A stretch of DNA of 29,725 nt from Nemertoderma westbladi (taxonomy: Eukaryota > Xenacoelomorpha > Nemertodermatida > Nemertodermatidae), in NCBI GenBank assembly GCA_032718475.1, contig JAUCBJ010004958.1, positions 1-29,725 on the forward strand, read 5' to 3'. A model generated the notes under the pieces. That model ran no database searches. It worked only from the letters and a program-made list of their open reading frames with translations, and was not told the origin of the DNA. Made by a program: the position numbers and the translations under genes. This document shows, in pieces, positions 1 to 8,984 of this stretch (the first letter of the stretch is position 1; the number at the start of each line of letters is the position of its first letter).

Positions 1-262
1 CATATATATATATATATAATCAATATTTCGTAGCAATTGACCAGTTTGGAGACATTTAATATTAATTAGGGGGTCCTGAGCAGCCGGTACTGAAGGCATT
101 CCCAATCAGGGCCAGAATCACTGACGAATTAAGGATGATGAACATAGGTTGTCTGAGATCACGCTAATCCTTTTACCTATTTGCTTCAAAAATAGCATGG
201 ATTATGCACCAATTCCACAAAAGAGTGTCTCAAAAGAAACAGGGGAAAATAGGATAATTGTT

Positions 263-736
263 CTTTCCAAGTTGAGGTTGCCTGGTGAAGGGATGTGTTG
301 AAGACCGAAGACCCCACATTTGGCCTGATCATGATGTAATATTTGATAGACTAGCTCTCCTGACAATTTGGCGCAATCAGCAGGACTGGCTGTGTCAATG
401 ACGCTTCGGATCCCGAGGCCCCCAAGGTTGTTTAGAATGGTTGATTGTTGCCATTGTTTGTCATTTAGTGATACATTGAGGATACATTATATACGCTCTG
501 AGCAAGGCCACATTAAGTTCTTCATTAGTTTTGATATGTGGTAGCAGTTTCAGAGCAGGAATAATGCATTATGGCTGCCTATGTTGGATAAGGGCCTTGT
601 CATCTGGTCAAAGATAGCCAGCTTCTTGTTGAGATTTGATTCCATGTATGCAGAGCCTAGTGGTGCACCAAGCAGGTCTAAACTGTTGATGTCGATGAGC
701 TTGATCCCAGGACAGACATTGTCGAACTCTTTGAGG
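263..736 (-). pseudogene. Non-LTR retrotransposon RT C-terminal fragment (decayed)
   Basis: One minus-strand frame reads like the end of a non-LTR reverse transcriptase and the region after it. It contains L-D-L-L-G-A-P-L-G, then N-K-K-L-A-I-F-D-Q-M and H-N-A-L-F-L-L, then N-D-K-Q-W-Q-Q-S-T and N-L-G-G-L-G-I-R-S-V-I-D-T-A. The pattern L-L-G-A-P followed later by G-G-L-G-I-R-S is typical of the thumb and post-RT region of such elements in invertebrates. The frame has in-frame stops TGA near 560 and TAA near 490 and loses similarity left of 263. No catalytic RT motif remains, so it is a dead 5'-truncated copy in the host intron. It is not the same family as the RTE copies at 2393 and 8984. Confidence 0.6.
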
Positions 737-1460
737 ATTTAGGACGTATTTAAGGTGCAATTATCAAGGGCTCAAATGTCGGCCATGTAGCCGATCAAAA
801 ATTTATACTTCAATTCAAGAGAGGTTTATGAATGCCAATATAGAACAGGCACTTGCTTCATGTGTGCCCGCTGAGCCTTATCCCCCTCTCCAATGACAAA
901 AATTATTCTAAGTTATACCATTAATCAGCAACCATGAAAACCCCGTCGTGAAAATTCTAACTGTCTGATTTCACTGTGAGGTGGTTGCTGATTAATTACA
1001 TTCATAAATGACTTTTTAATTAATTCATATTGACAGTCACATACACACAGTCACAGAGACAGGCGATTTGGCACTGGAAGGTTCAAATTTAAGTGGTCAT
1101 AACAAATTAACCAATAAATCTTGTAGACAGCATTTTTAAATTTTGGTGTAAGTTAATTTTTGAGCCGATAAGTTGAAAAAATATCGACCCAAAATTAAAT
1201 AGATTTTATTTTTTAGATAACATTACACTTCTGATCAAATTTTCAAATTTCTGTCTTCAAGTTTTATAGGTCAATTTGTCAATCAGCCACCACAGATTGA
1301 AGTAAGTTGTTATTTAAATAATAGGTAGACAGAGAGATGACAGACTGTCTGATTTTTTCCTAAACTTTAGATTATTTATAAATGAATGACAAAGCTTTAT
1401 CAAACTTTGTTGCAATTATTGGATAGTTAATATACTTTTTTAACATACTAACTAACATAC
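737..1460. other. Intron sequence without recognised features
   Basis: AT-rich sequence downstream of the last CUB exon on the minus strand. The part next to 737 may continue the decayed retrotransposon (a weak L-K-Y-K-F-L-I-G-Y pattern on the minus strand). I see nothing else. Confidence 0.5.
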
Positions 1461-1630
1461 CGTGATCATAGCGCCTGATGCTGTTTCATCCACTACCAAA
1501 TGAATTTGAATAATTTGACCGGAAACTAAAGAGATGTGATATTCACAATCCGTGTTGGGGTGGTATCCATTGGGAGAGTTAGGAGAAGAAATAGCACCAG
1601 TTGGATCGACGAAATTAGCAACACCACATG
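1461..1630 (-). CDS. CUB-domain exon, first half (type A); last exon in window
   Basis: This is the first half of a sixth CUB domain, whose type B partner should lie left of position 1. It is 170 bp, one codon shorter than its sisters, with acceptor ATCTAG before CATGTGG and donor GTATGT after ATCACG. It encodes C-G-V-A-N-F-V-D-P-T-G-A-I-S-S-P-N-S-P, N-T-D-C-E-Y-H-I-S and G-Q-I-I-Q-I-H, and ends A-M-I-T. It is the most diverged type A exon and lacks the Asp before the V-Y-D-G boundary. Nothing resembling a type B exon was found in 1-1460. Confidence 0.82.
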
Positions 1631-2159
1631 CTAGATAGACATATTAATATATAAAATATCAATAGAACGATGTCCTGTGAATGATGTTCTGGGAATGGCT
1701 TTTTTCAAGTGTCAATTGGATGAGGGGGGGGGTGGGGGACCAATGAGACACCTCCAATGTTGTATAGTATACTGTGATCCCGACACAGGATCACCCCGCA
1801 TCATCATTATGATGATCTAATGCGTGAACATAGACAACCACTCTAATTAATCTGGTTTTGAATTTGAGTCGTGAACCCCATTATGAAAAATAATGGTGTA
1901 AGTGTGTATCTCTGGAGGACATTGCATAACACAGTGCATAACACTTCGAATCGATCACCATCAACAATAGACACAAAAGTCATCGAAGCATCATATACTG
2001 ATATGATTGTTGCAATAATTTAATTAGGAATCCCATATAATAAAGTATGTTATTTAAACATAAATGAGCGAAACCTGAATCAAAGGGGTTAATTAAAGAT
2101 AACAAGTCAACAAAGATAACAGACATGATATTGTAAAACACTCAGTTCTATATCATATA
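1631..2159. other. Intron sequence left of the Penelope-like insertion
   Basis: AT-rich intron with a G run near 1722-1735 and an AT dinucleotide stretch just before the element boundary. No coding pattern was seen. Confidence 0.5.
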
Positions 2160-2166
2160 TATATAT

Positions 2167-2392
2167 TGGATGAAAAAATTCTGGGTTGGAGCAAGTTAAA
2201 TATTATTATTAGTATGTTCATCAAATCTCAAATATATTTCGGTAGCTCAGCGCTATCATTATCAATAAATTACAAATTCTAATATAAATTGCAGAATTGA
2301 CTACCGTAACGTACTGTTGAAAATTGCACAAAAAACAGAATAAATTTTTGTAACCAAAATTAGAAACATATGCTACTATATACGCTACACAT
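2167..2392 (+). repeat. Left inverted arm of the PLE, outer part
   Basis: Reverse complement of about 10362-10585 with only a few differences (for example aataaat against aacaaat, and a 4-base indel at tatacgctacac). The arm continues beyond the RTE insertion at 4893. It corresponds to the 3' untranslated end of the PLE. Confidence 0.85.
2381..2392. repeat. Target-site duplication, left copy, of the RTE insertion
   Basis: TACGCTACACAT, repeated perfectly at 4893-4904. The uninterrupted motif in the other PLE arm (10362-10376 region) shows this is the target sequence and was present once before insertion. Confidence 0.85.
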
Positions 2393-4811
2393 TGGCCCAG
2401 AAGACATCAAGGGTTACACCTATAACACCAGTTCTAACAGAAATGGGTACTTACTTTTAGACCTAATGGAAGAATGTAAATTGATACCAACAAACAACAC
2501 ATTCGAAAAGAGTAAGGGGAAGCTATGGACCTTTCAATACCCTAATGGAACCAAAGCACAACTGGATTACATCCTTATAAACAAAAAGTGGAGAAATAGC
2601 ATGATCAACTGCGAGGCATAAAGCTCGTTCAACCTAATTGGTTCGGACCACAGAATTGTGACTGCAGAGATTAGACTCAGTTTGAGAGCCAGCAAACCCA
2701 GGACAAGCAAGCAAATCAAACATGACTGGGAAAAACTCAGAACTGACAATGCTGTAAAGGATGCTTATACAGTAGAAGTTCAAAACCGCTTTGAAGCACT
2801 TCAGTCAATGAATGAAGACCAATCCACCAATTCAATATACCAGAATATAATAGCAGCCCACAAGGAATCAGATAAGAGGCATATCCCCCAGAAACCCAAA
2901 CGAAAACAATATGTGCCATGGCAAAACTCTGAGGTTACTTGTAAGAGAGAAGATCTTAAGATAGCCTACAAAGTTAAAACCGAACAACCAACAACCGAAA
3001 ACATTAACAAGGCTGAGAAAGCTAAGGACGATCTTAAATTGGCCTATAACATCAGCCAGGAAAAGTACATACAGGATAAAACTGAAGCAATTACAACTGC
3101 TCACATACAGCAACAATCAAGACTTACCTGGCAAACTGTAAATGAGGTATCTGGTCGGAAAAGTTGTGCAAAGGGGCGCCTCAAAGCCGATAGTCCTGAA
3201 GAACGTGTTGGGAAGTGGAAAAATCACTTCAGCAACTTGCTTGGGCAGCCACCAAACATCGAGGTCAGCCCTACAAGGAAAATATATGACAAGACACTAC
3301 CTATAGAAACAGGGGACTTCACACCTGCCGAACTCCAAAGAAGCATTAAAAGCATGTCCAATAATAAAGCGTGTGGATTAGATGAAATCCCAGCGGAGGT
3401 ATGGAAAACCGGAGTGCTAAACAGACCATTATTGAATGTTTGCAACCGGATGTTAAAAGGGGAAAAGCCACCACCAATTTGGACTAAAGGTCAACTAAAG
3501 CCTCTCCCCAAGAAAGGAGACCTCGGCATACCAACAAACTATCGTGGGATCTGTCTGCTTGTGGTAGCTGCCAAAATATACAATAAAATGATTCTATATA
3601 GGATTAGGCCTCACATAGAGAAACTACTGCGTAAGAGCCAAAACGGATTTCGACCAAGTAGATCAACAATAGCTCAGATACTTGCACTACAGAGACTGAT
3701 TGAAGGAATTAAGTCAAAGAATCTCCCCGCTGTCATGACTTTTGTGGACTTCAAGAAGGCATTCGACTCCATCCATAGAGGTAAAATGCTTGAAATCCTA
3801 AGAGCTTATGGAATACCAGAAGTAATTGTTGCTGGCATTGGATTGTTATATTGTGACACAGAAGCGCAGGTACTCTCACCAGATGGTGAAACTGAGTTTT
3901 TCTCAATCCTGGCTGGCGTACTGCAAGGTGACACATTAGCACCATTACTATTTGTAATTGTGCTGGATTACACAATGAGGACGGCCACAAAGGGTGAAGA
4001 CCTGGGATTCACACTTCAAGAACGCAGAAGTAGTAGATATCCGGCAACTACAGTCACAGACACCGACTTTGTGGATGACATCGCCCTGCTCTCTAATACC
4101 CTAGCAGATGCGCAGCTTCTACTAAATAAAGTGGAGAGGGCTGCTAAGGAGGTTGGATTGCATATAAATTCTACAAAGACCGAATTCATGACCTTTAATG
4201 TTGATGGAAACTTGACAACCTTTGATAATAATCAACTAAGGAAGGTCGATGACTTCCAGTACCTTGGATCATGGATAGAGAGTAGCAAAAAGGACATAGA
4301 AGTTAGGAAAGCAAAGGCTTGGGTAGCTCTATCAAAAATGGATACCATCTGGAAATCAGATCTCTCCAGGCACCTGAAGACTAAGTTCTTTCGAGCCACA
4401 GTGGAAAGTGTATTTTTATATGGGGGTGAGACCTGGACACTGACTAAATCACTTGAACAACGAACTGATGGTTGCTACACAAGACTACTAAGGGCAGCCC
4501 TAAACATCAGCTGGAGACAACACATGACAAACGCCGAGCTTTATGGTACAATACCACCTGTATCAACCACCCTCCGTGAACGCAGATTAAGATTCAGTGG
4601 GCACTGCTGGCGAAGTAAAGACGAGGTCATACCAGATCTACTTTTCTGGCAACCAACTCATGGAAAGCGTAGTCATGGACGACCGGCCATAACATATAGA
4701 GATCAACTTGAAAGGGATACTGAACTTGGGAGAAACGAAATTGCGACAACTATGGAGAATCGGGAAGTCTGGAAGGATCTCATTTCCACTGTTCGAGTTC
4801 GCTCGACCTAG
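2393..4811 (+). pseudogene. RTE endonuclease-reverse transcriptase, one premature stop
   Basis: A single frame runs from the element start to the TAG at 4809-4811, broken only by TAA at 2619-2621. The first part is the end of an AP-type endonuclease: W-T-F-Q-Y-P-N-G, L-D-Y-I-L-I-N-K-K-W, and after the stop G-S-D-H-R, with the catalytic S-D-H. The part from 2658 on (717 codons) is intact. RT motifs are F-V-D-F-K-K-A-F-D (about residue 361), G-V-L-Q-G-D-T-L-A-P (about 423) and F-V-D-D-I-A-L-L (about 471; the usual F/Y-A-D-D box with Val). The C-terminal region has R-L-R-F-S-G-H-C-W-R and P-T-H-G-K-R, as in RTE proteins. It reverse-transcribes element RNA at a nicked target; without the front of the endonuclease it cannot move on its own. 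Confidence 0.85.
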
Positions 4812-4883
4812 TAGTAGTTGGAGAATCGGGAAGCCTGGAAGGATCTCATTTCCACTGTCCGAGTTCGCTCGACCTAGTAGTAG
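4753..4883 (+). repeat. Tandem duplication of the RTE 3' terminus (66-bp unit)
   Basis: The sequence from tggagaatcggg through the end of the ORF and cctagtagtag occurs twice in tandem, at 4753-4818 and 4819-4883. The second unit has the variants aagcctgg and ctgtccgag, which are also found at the end of the minus-strand copy (6084-6140). Confidence 0.85.
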
Positions 4884-4892
4884 TAGTAGTAG

Positions 4893-4904
4893 TACGCTAC
4901 ACAT
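4893..4904. repeat. Target-site duplication, right copy, of the RTE insertion
   Basis: TACGCTACACAT directly after the TAG repeat tail of the RTE. Perfect 12-bp match to 2381-2392. Confidence 0.85.
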
Positions 4905-4946
4905 ACATCACATACACCCCCCCCCCCACCAAACCTCCCCCCTTTT

Positions 4947-5387
4947 TTATTGATTGAAGGACACTCGCTTCCCCGAAAACTTTGCTAGAGTTGCTGCAGT
5001 CAGGTAGCCTACCTCTACTGACTGTTGCTTGTTAAGGGCCCTGTCACCTAAAGCCTTAATGTATAGGCTCTCCAGTATGCACCTACAGTCCCTATGCGTT
5101 TCCCTGCCTATGTCTTGCATGAGGTCAAACCTAGGTACATGGCCTGTCTGCACATGGTGGTCAGCCAAGTCAGTAGCCTTAGCCCTCTGGTGGCGTATGT
5201 CTGAATCATGTTGAATTAACCTTATGTCGCTATGAGATTTTGATTCGCCTATGTATACCTTACCACATGTACATGGGATCGCATAGACCACCTCCCTTGG
5301 ATCGGACTTTGGTTTATCACCCTTCAATAATAGGAATGGAGCTTCCGCCCTGACATAAAGTATGTATCCACCCCATAACATGCACAT
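4947..5387 (-). pseudogene. PLE GIY-YIG endonuclease domain
   Basis: This minus-strand frame encodes the C-terminal nuclease of the Penelope-like element. It starts near L-L-L-K-G-D-K-P, then has V-V-Y-A-I-P-C-T-C-G-K-V-Y-I-G-E-S (the GIY-YIG core with the PLE-type paired cysteines), D-I-R-L-I-Q-H (catalytic Arg region), A-D-H-H-V-Q-T-G-H (zinc-type histidines) and C-I-L-E-S-L-Y-I-K-A (catalytic Glu), ending F-S-G-K-R-V-S-F-N-Q. The stop TAA overlaps an AATAAA that may serve as polyadenylation signal. It is in a different frame from the RT just upstream; one base is gained or lost near 5335-5360. In an intact PLE both domains form one protein. Confidence 0.85.
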
Positions 5388-6083
5388 ATTCTTTCTAAGT
5401 TTTCTGTTAACCCAGTAATGTATGGTAGACCTATTCTAAATTCTAATTTGTCCTTCGGGGTTTGTTTAGGGCTAGGGTTGCTAAAGCGCGCATTAATTCG
5501 GCGTTTAGTGTTATAAATAACCCTAGTGGGATAGCCATTATTCTGGAAGGTTTCATTTAGGTCTTTTTGAATTTGGTCTCTAGCCACTGTGGTTGAACAT
5601 AATCTGTTTGACCTGAAAAATAGTGCGGAGCAAATGCCTTGTTTTATTCTTGGATGGTGATTGGACGAAAAGTTTAGGTAGTGGTTAGAATGGGTTGGTT
5701 TTTGATATACTGTAGTTCTAATTGAACTATTCGAAATTGAGACTAAAACATCTAAGAAGGCCAAGTTTCCGTGGGTGTCTCGTTGCTCTACAGTGAAAGA
5801 TATGTCCTGGTGTAAACTATTCATACATTTAAGTAAATTATCAATATTGTTCTTGTTGGTCAGACACCAAACATCGTCCACATACCTGTACCATATGTGT
5901 GGCAGAAAACCCCTTTCCCTAGCCAAATGTTCAAGTCTATACATAAATAAGCAACTGAGTACAGCGGAAACTGGGTTACCCATTGGGAGTCCTTTACACT
6001 GTCGGTAAAAATAATTATTGTACTGAAACGCCGTTTGTTCTAGAACAAGGTTAAGTAAAGTTCTAAATGTCTCCGTACTTATG
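5324..6083 (-). pseudogene. PLE reverse transcriptase, C-terminal part
   Basis: This continues the Penelope RT after the interruption by the RTE copy. It begins S-T-E-T-F-R-T-L-L, then G-L-P-M-G-N-P-V-S (RT motif 4), R-Y-V-D-D-V-W-C-L (catalytic Y-V-D-D) and L-A-F-L-D-V-L-V, with Y-Q-K-P-T-H-S-N-H-Y-L, the K-P-T...H-Y-L signature of Penelope elements. It ends in a stop at 5324-5326 because of a one-base frameshift before the GIY-YIG domain. The residues upstream of S-T-E-T in the same open frame belong to the inserted RTE, so that apparent start is chimeric. Confidence 0.85.
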
Positions 6084-6292
6084 CTAGGTCGAGCGAACTC
6101 GGACAGTGGAAATGAGATCCTTCCAGGCTTCCCGATTCTCCATAGTTGTCGCAATTTCGTTTCTCCTAAGTTCAGTATCCCTTTCAAGTTGATCTATATA
6201 TGTTATGGCCGGTCGTCCACGACTACGCTTTCCATGAGTTGGTTGCCAGAAAAGTAGATCTGGTATGACCTCGTCTTTACTTCGCCAGCAGT

Positions 6293-7360
6293 CTTGGCCG
6301 GGTCTCACCAACGATATCCGCCAATCAGTTGCCAGCTGCCCATCCTGCCTTCGATACAGGGCCACCCCTCCGAAGGAAACCTTCCTGGTGGAACCACCAC
6401 CATCCCGGATCTTCGAGGACATCTCGGCCGACTTTTTTCAGCTAAATGGTCGCCATTACATTGCCTCGTTGACCGATATAGTGGGTGGCCGGATCTCAAT
6501 TCCTTCTCCGGCGCCCCTTCCGCCGCCAACACTCCCTAAAAAAGTGGTTCTCGCGCTATGGGATTCCGACCCGCCTGCGGTCGGATGGCGGTACCCCCCT
6601 TACAGCCGGTGCCACGGTCAGATTCCTCGCTGACTGCGGTGTCACCCCAGTCACTTCATCTGCTGAGTATCCTCAGGGCAACGGACATGCCGAAGCGGCC
6701 GTCAAGGCTTTGAAAAGCCTTCTCGACAAGACTGGCGGCCGCCCCGACTCTCCAGCGTTCGCTGAAGGCCTCGTGGCTCTCAGGAACAGCCCGCGGGAAA
6801 CCGGATTATCCCCCGCACAAATCGTCTATGGCCACCCCCTCCAGACCCGCGTTCCAGCACACCATAGTGCCTTCCACGCTGACCACCAAACCACCAGACG
6901 CCATCTGGATACGCTTACACCTCCCCTACGCCGCGCTAAAATCGCCGATTATAATAAGGCGGCACGTGACCTACCACCTCTTGCAGTCAATGACCCCGTT
7001 GTGGTCCAGGACCCCCGCTCCCATCGTTGGGACCGCAAGGGGACCGTTGTCGAGGCTGGTCCACATCGGCGCTATACCGTCCGGACACCCTCTGGCCGTA
7101 CCATTTCTCGGAACCGCAGATTCCTCCTGCGTGACTCCACATCCCTACCACTCACCAGCACTATTCCTGCACATCCAGTGGTTCTGGACAACCCTGCGAC
7201 GCCAGGGTCCCCTGATCCCCAGGCTGTGGCGGACGTCGACCCCACCCAGCCCCCAAAAACTGTATCTTGGGACCCCCAATTAACTCAGACCCGCGCAATC
7301 CGGCAGCGCACCCCCAGCCGATACCCTACTCGCCAGCGATGCCCTCCTCGGCGCCTATAA
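6293..7360 (+). pseudogene. Gypsy integrase, frameshifted
   Basis: The plus strand encodes an integrase in three consecutive frames. The first (to about 6470) has C-P-S-C-L-R-Y, the C-x2-C end of the zinc-binding region, and the first catalytic Asp in I-S-A-D-F-F. The second (about 6470-6535) has D-R-Y-S-G-W-P. The third (from about 6540) has R-S-D-G-G-T-P (second Asp) and G-N-G-H-A-E-A-A-V (catalytic Glu), then the C-terminal region R-N-S-P-R-E-T-G-L-S-P-A-Q-I-V-Y-G-H-P, ending at a stop 7358-7360. Two frameshifts, near 6468 and 6537, make it non-functional. The protein would insert retroelement DNA into the host genome. Confidence 0.85.
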
Positions 7361-7392
7361 CTATATAAACTCCTTTGGAGCTCGAGGGAGGG

Positions 7393-7616
7393 TGTGGTAA
7401 TTCCCGTATGGAACAGTTTTGATACAGTACGGAACTATGTTGGTGGTGGTGTTAAAGTATATACTGATATAGTTAGCTTGATTAGGTCGTTGGACACAGA
7501 TATGTCCGGTGCTGTACAATATGCAGTACAGCAGCAATCAGAGATAACTGCTAGTCTCAATAAAATAACAGATATTTTATTGCTTTGTTTTCTTGGGTTA
7601 TTACCATATAACCACA
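7393..7616 (+). repeat. 3' LTR of the Gypsy fragment
   Basis: A 224-bp stretch starts TGTGGT and ends ACCACA, the short inverted ends of an LTR. It follows a purine tract (GAGGGAGGG at 7385-7392), the expected plus-strand primer just before a 3' LTR. AATAAA at about 7559 could be the polyadenylation signal. Confidence 0.75.
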
Positions 7617-7994
7617 CACCCACTGAATCTTAATCTGCGTTCACGGAGGGTGGTTGATACAGGTCCGTCCTCATTGCGTAATCCAGCACAATTACAAATA
7701 GTAATGGTGCTAATGTGTCACCTTGCAGTACGCCAGCCAGGATTGAGAAAAACTCAGTTTCACCATCTGGGGAGAGTACCTGCGCTTCTGTGTCACAATA
7801 TAACAATCCAATGCCAGCAACAATTACTTCTGGTATTCCATAAGCTCTTAGGATTTCAAACATTTTACCTCTATGGATGGAGTCGAATGCCTTCTTGAAG
7901 TCCACAAAGGTCATGACAGCGTGGAGATTCTTTGACTTAATTCCTTCAATCAGTCTCCGTAGTGCAAGTATCTGAGCTATTGTTGATCTATTTG

Positions 7995-8245
7995 CAGGAC
8001 ATTGCTTTCGCCGTGAGGACCAGCCAGTGCATAATCTTGTACTTTGGCAGCCTCATGGAGTGAATAAGCATGGTGGACATCCCATGACTTTCTTGAGACG
8101 CATCTTAAAGGACACTGGCCTTAAAGACGCGGATGATCTAGCAAATGTCATGGGTGATAGGGAGTTGTGGCGGTGCAATTTTGTTGACAAGCCGGCACAG
8201 CATTCTTAAAAATGCAGCTGCAATGCAGCATGCCGATCCTAGTAG
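7995..8245 (+). mobile_element. Fragment of another RTE-like family with target duplication
   Basis: A 251-bp insertion splits the minus RTE copy. It is flanked by TGATCTATTTG (7984-7994) and TGATCTACTTG (8246-8256), an 11-bp target duplication with one mismatch; the intact RTE copy has this site once. The plus strand reads A-G-H-C-F-R-R-E-D-Q-P, L-V-L-W-Q-P-H-G, G-G-H-P-M-T-F and L-W-R, the C-terminal end of an RTE-like protein, then a short 3' end with CCTAGTAG. A relative lies at 20022-20150. Confidence 0.8.
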
Positions 8246-8984
8246 TGATCTACTTGGTCGAAATCCGTTTTGGCTCTTACGCAGTAGTTTCTCTATGTGA
8301 GGCCTAATCATATATAGAATCATTTTATTGTATATTTTGGCAGCTACCACAAGCAGACTTGGTATGCCGAGGTCTCCTTCTTGGGGAGAGGCTTTAGTTG
8401 ACCTTTAGTCCAAATTGGTGGTGGCTTTTCCCCTTTTAACATCCGGTTGCAAACATTCAATAATGGTCTGTTAGCACTCCGGTTTTCCATACCTCCGCTG
8501 GGATTTCATCTAATCCACTCGCTTTATTATTGGACATGCTTTTAATGCTTCTTTGGAGTTCGGCAGGTGTGAAGTCCCCTGTTTCTATAGGTAGTGTCTT
8601 GTCATATATTTTCCTTGTAGGGCTGACCTCGATGTTTGGTGGCTGCCCAAGCAAGTTGCTGAAGTGATTTTTCCACTTCCCAACACGTTCTTCAGGACTA
8701 TCGGCTTTGAGGCGCCCCTTTGCACAACTTTTCCGACCAGATACCTCATTTACAGTTTGCCAGGTAAGTCTTGATTGTTGCTGTATGTGAGCAGTTGTAA
8801 TTGCTTCAGTTTTATCCTGTATGTACTTTTCCTGGCTGATGTTGTAGGCCAATTTAAGATCGTCCTTAGCTTTCTCAACCTTGTTAATGTTTTCGGTTGT
8901 TGGTTGTTCGGTTTTAACTTTGTAGGCTATCTTAAGATCTTCTCTCTTACAAGTAACCTCAGAGTTTTGCCATGGCACATATTG

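Larger units (their letters stand above)
2393..4892 (+). mobile_element. RTE-type non-LTR retrotransposon, 5'-truncated, inserted in PLE arm
   Basis: A 2.5-kb insertion flanked by a 12-bp target duplication. It holds the end of an AP-endonuclease domain, a full RT region and a C-terminal domain, and ends in a short TAG repeat (4876-4892), the microsatellite-type 3' end expected of RTE elements. The 5' end is truncated, starting inside the endonuclease. A second copy in opposite orientation lies at 6084-8984. Base composition is richer in GC than the host introns. Confidence 0.85.
6293..7618 (+). mobile_element. Ty3/Gypsy LTR retrotransposon 3' fragment inside the minus RTE copy
   Basis: GC-rich plus-strand sequence breaks the RTE between GCCAGCAGT (ending 6292) and CCCACTGAATC (from 7619), which are nearly adjacent in the intact copy. 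It holds the end of pol (integrase) and a complete 3' LTR; gag, protease, RT and the 5' LTR are absent. The sharp change in GC content at both edges agrees with a foreign insert. Confidence 0.8.
6084..8984 (-). mobile_element. Second RTE copy, minus strand, inserted in the PLE RT and itself interrupted
   Basis: Same family as 2393-4892. Segments are 8246-8984 (Q-Y-V-P-W-Q-N-S through G-F-R-P-S-R-S), 7619-7994 (I-A-Q-I-L-A-L through V-L-D-Y-A-M-R-T, then a jump to P-P-S-V-N), and 6084-6292 (C-W-R-S-K-D-E-V through S-T-V-R-V-R-S-T stop). Relative to the plus copy it lacks about 570 bp after the G-V-L-Q-G-D box, including the F-V-D-D active site, and has small deletions near 8473 and 8360-8390. 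It starts downstream of the endonuclease and ends at CGACCTAG without a TAG repeat. High identity to the plus copy suggests both are fairly recent. Confidence 0.85.

Noticed and set aside
6084-6422. A 112-codon protein combining G-G-G-S-T-R-K with the RTE end
   Set aside because: It is a chimera across the Gypsy/RTE junction at 6292 and not a gene.
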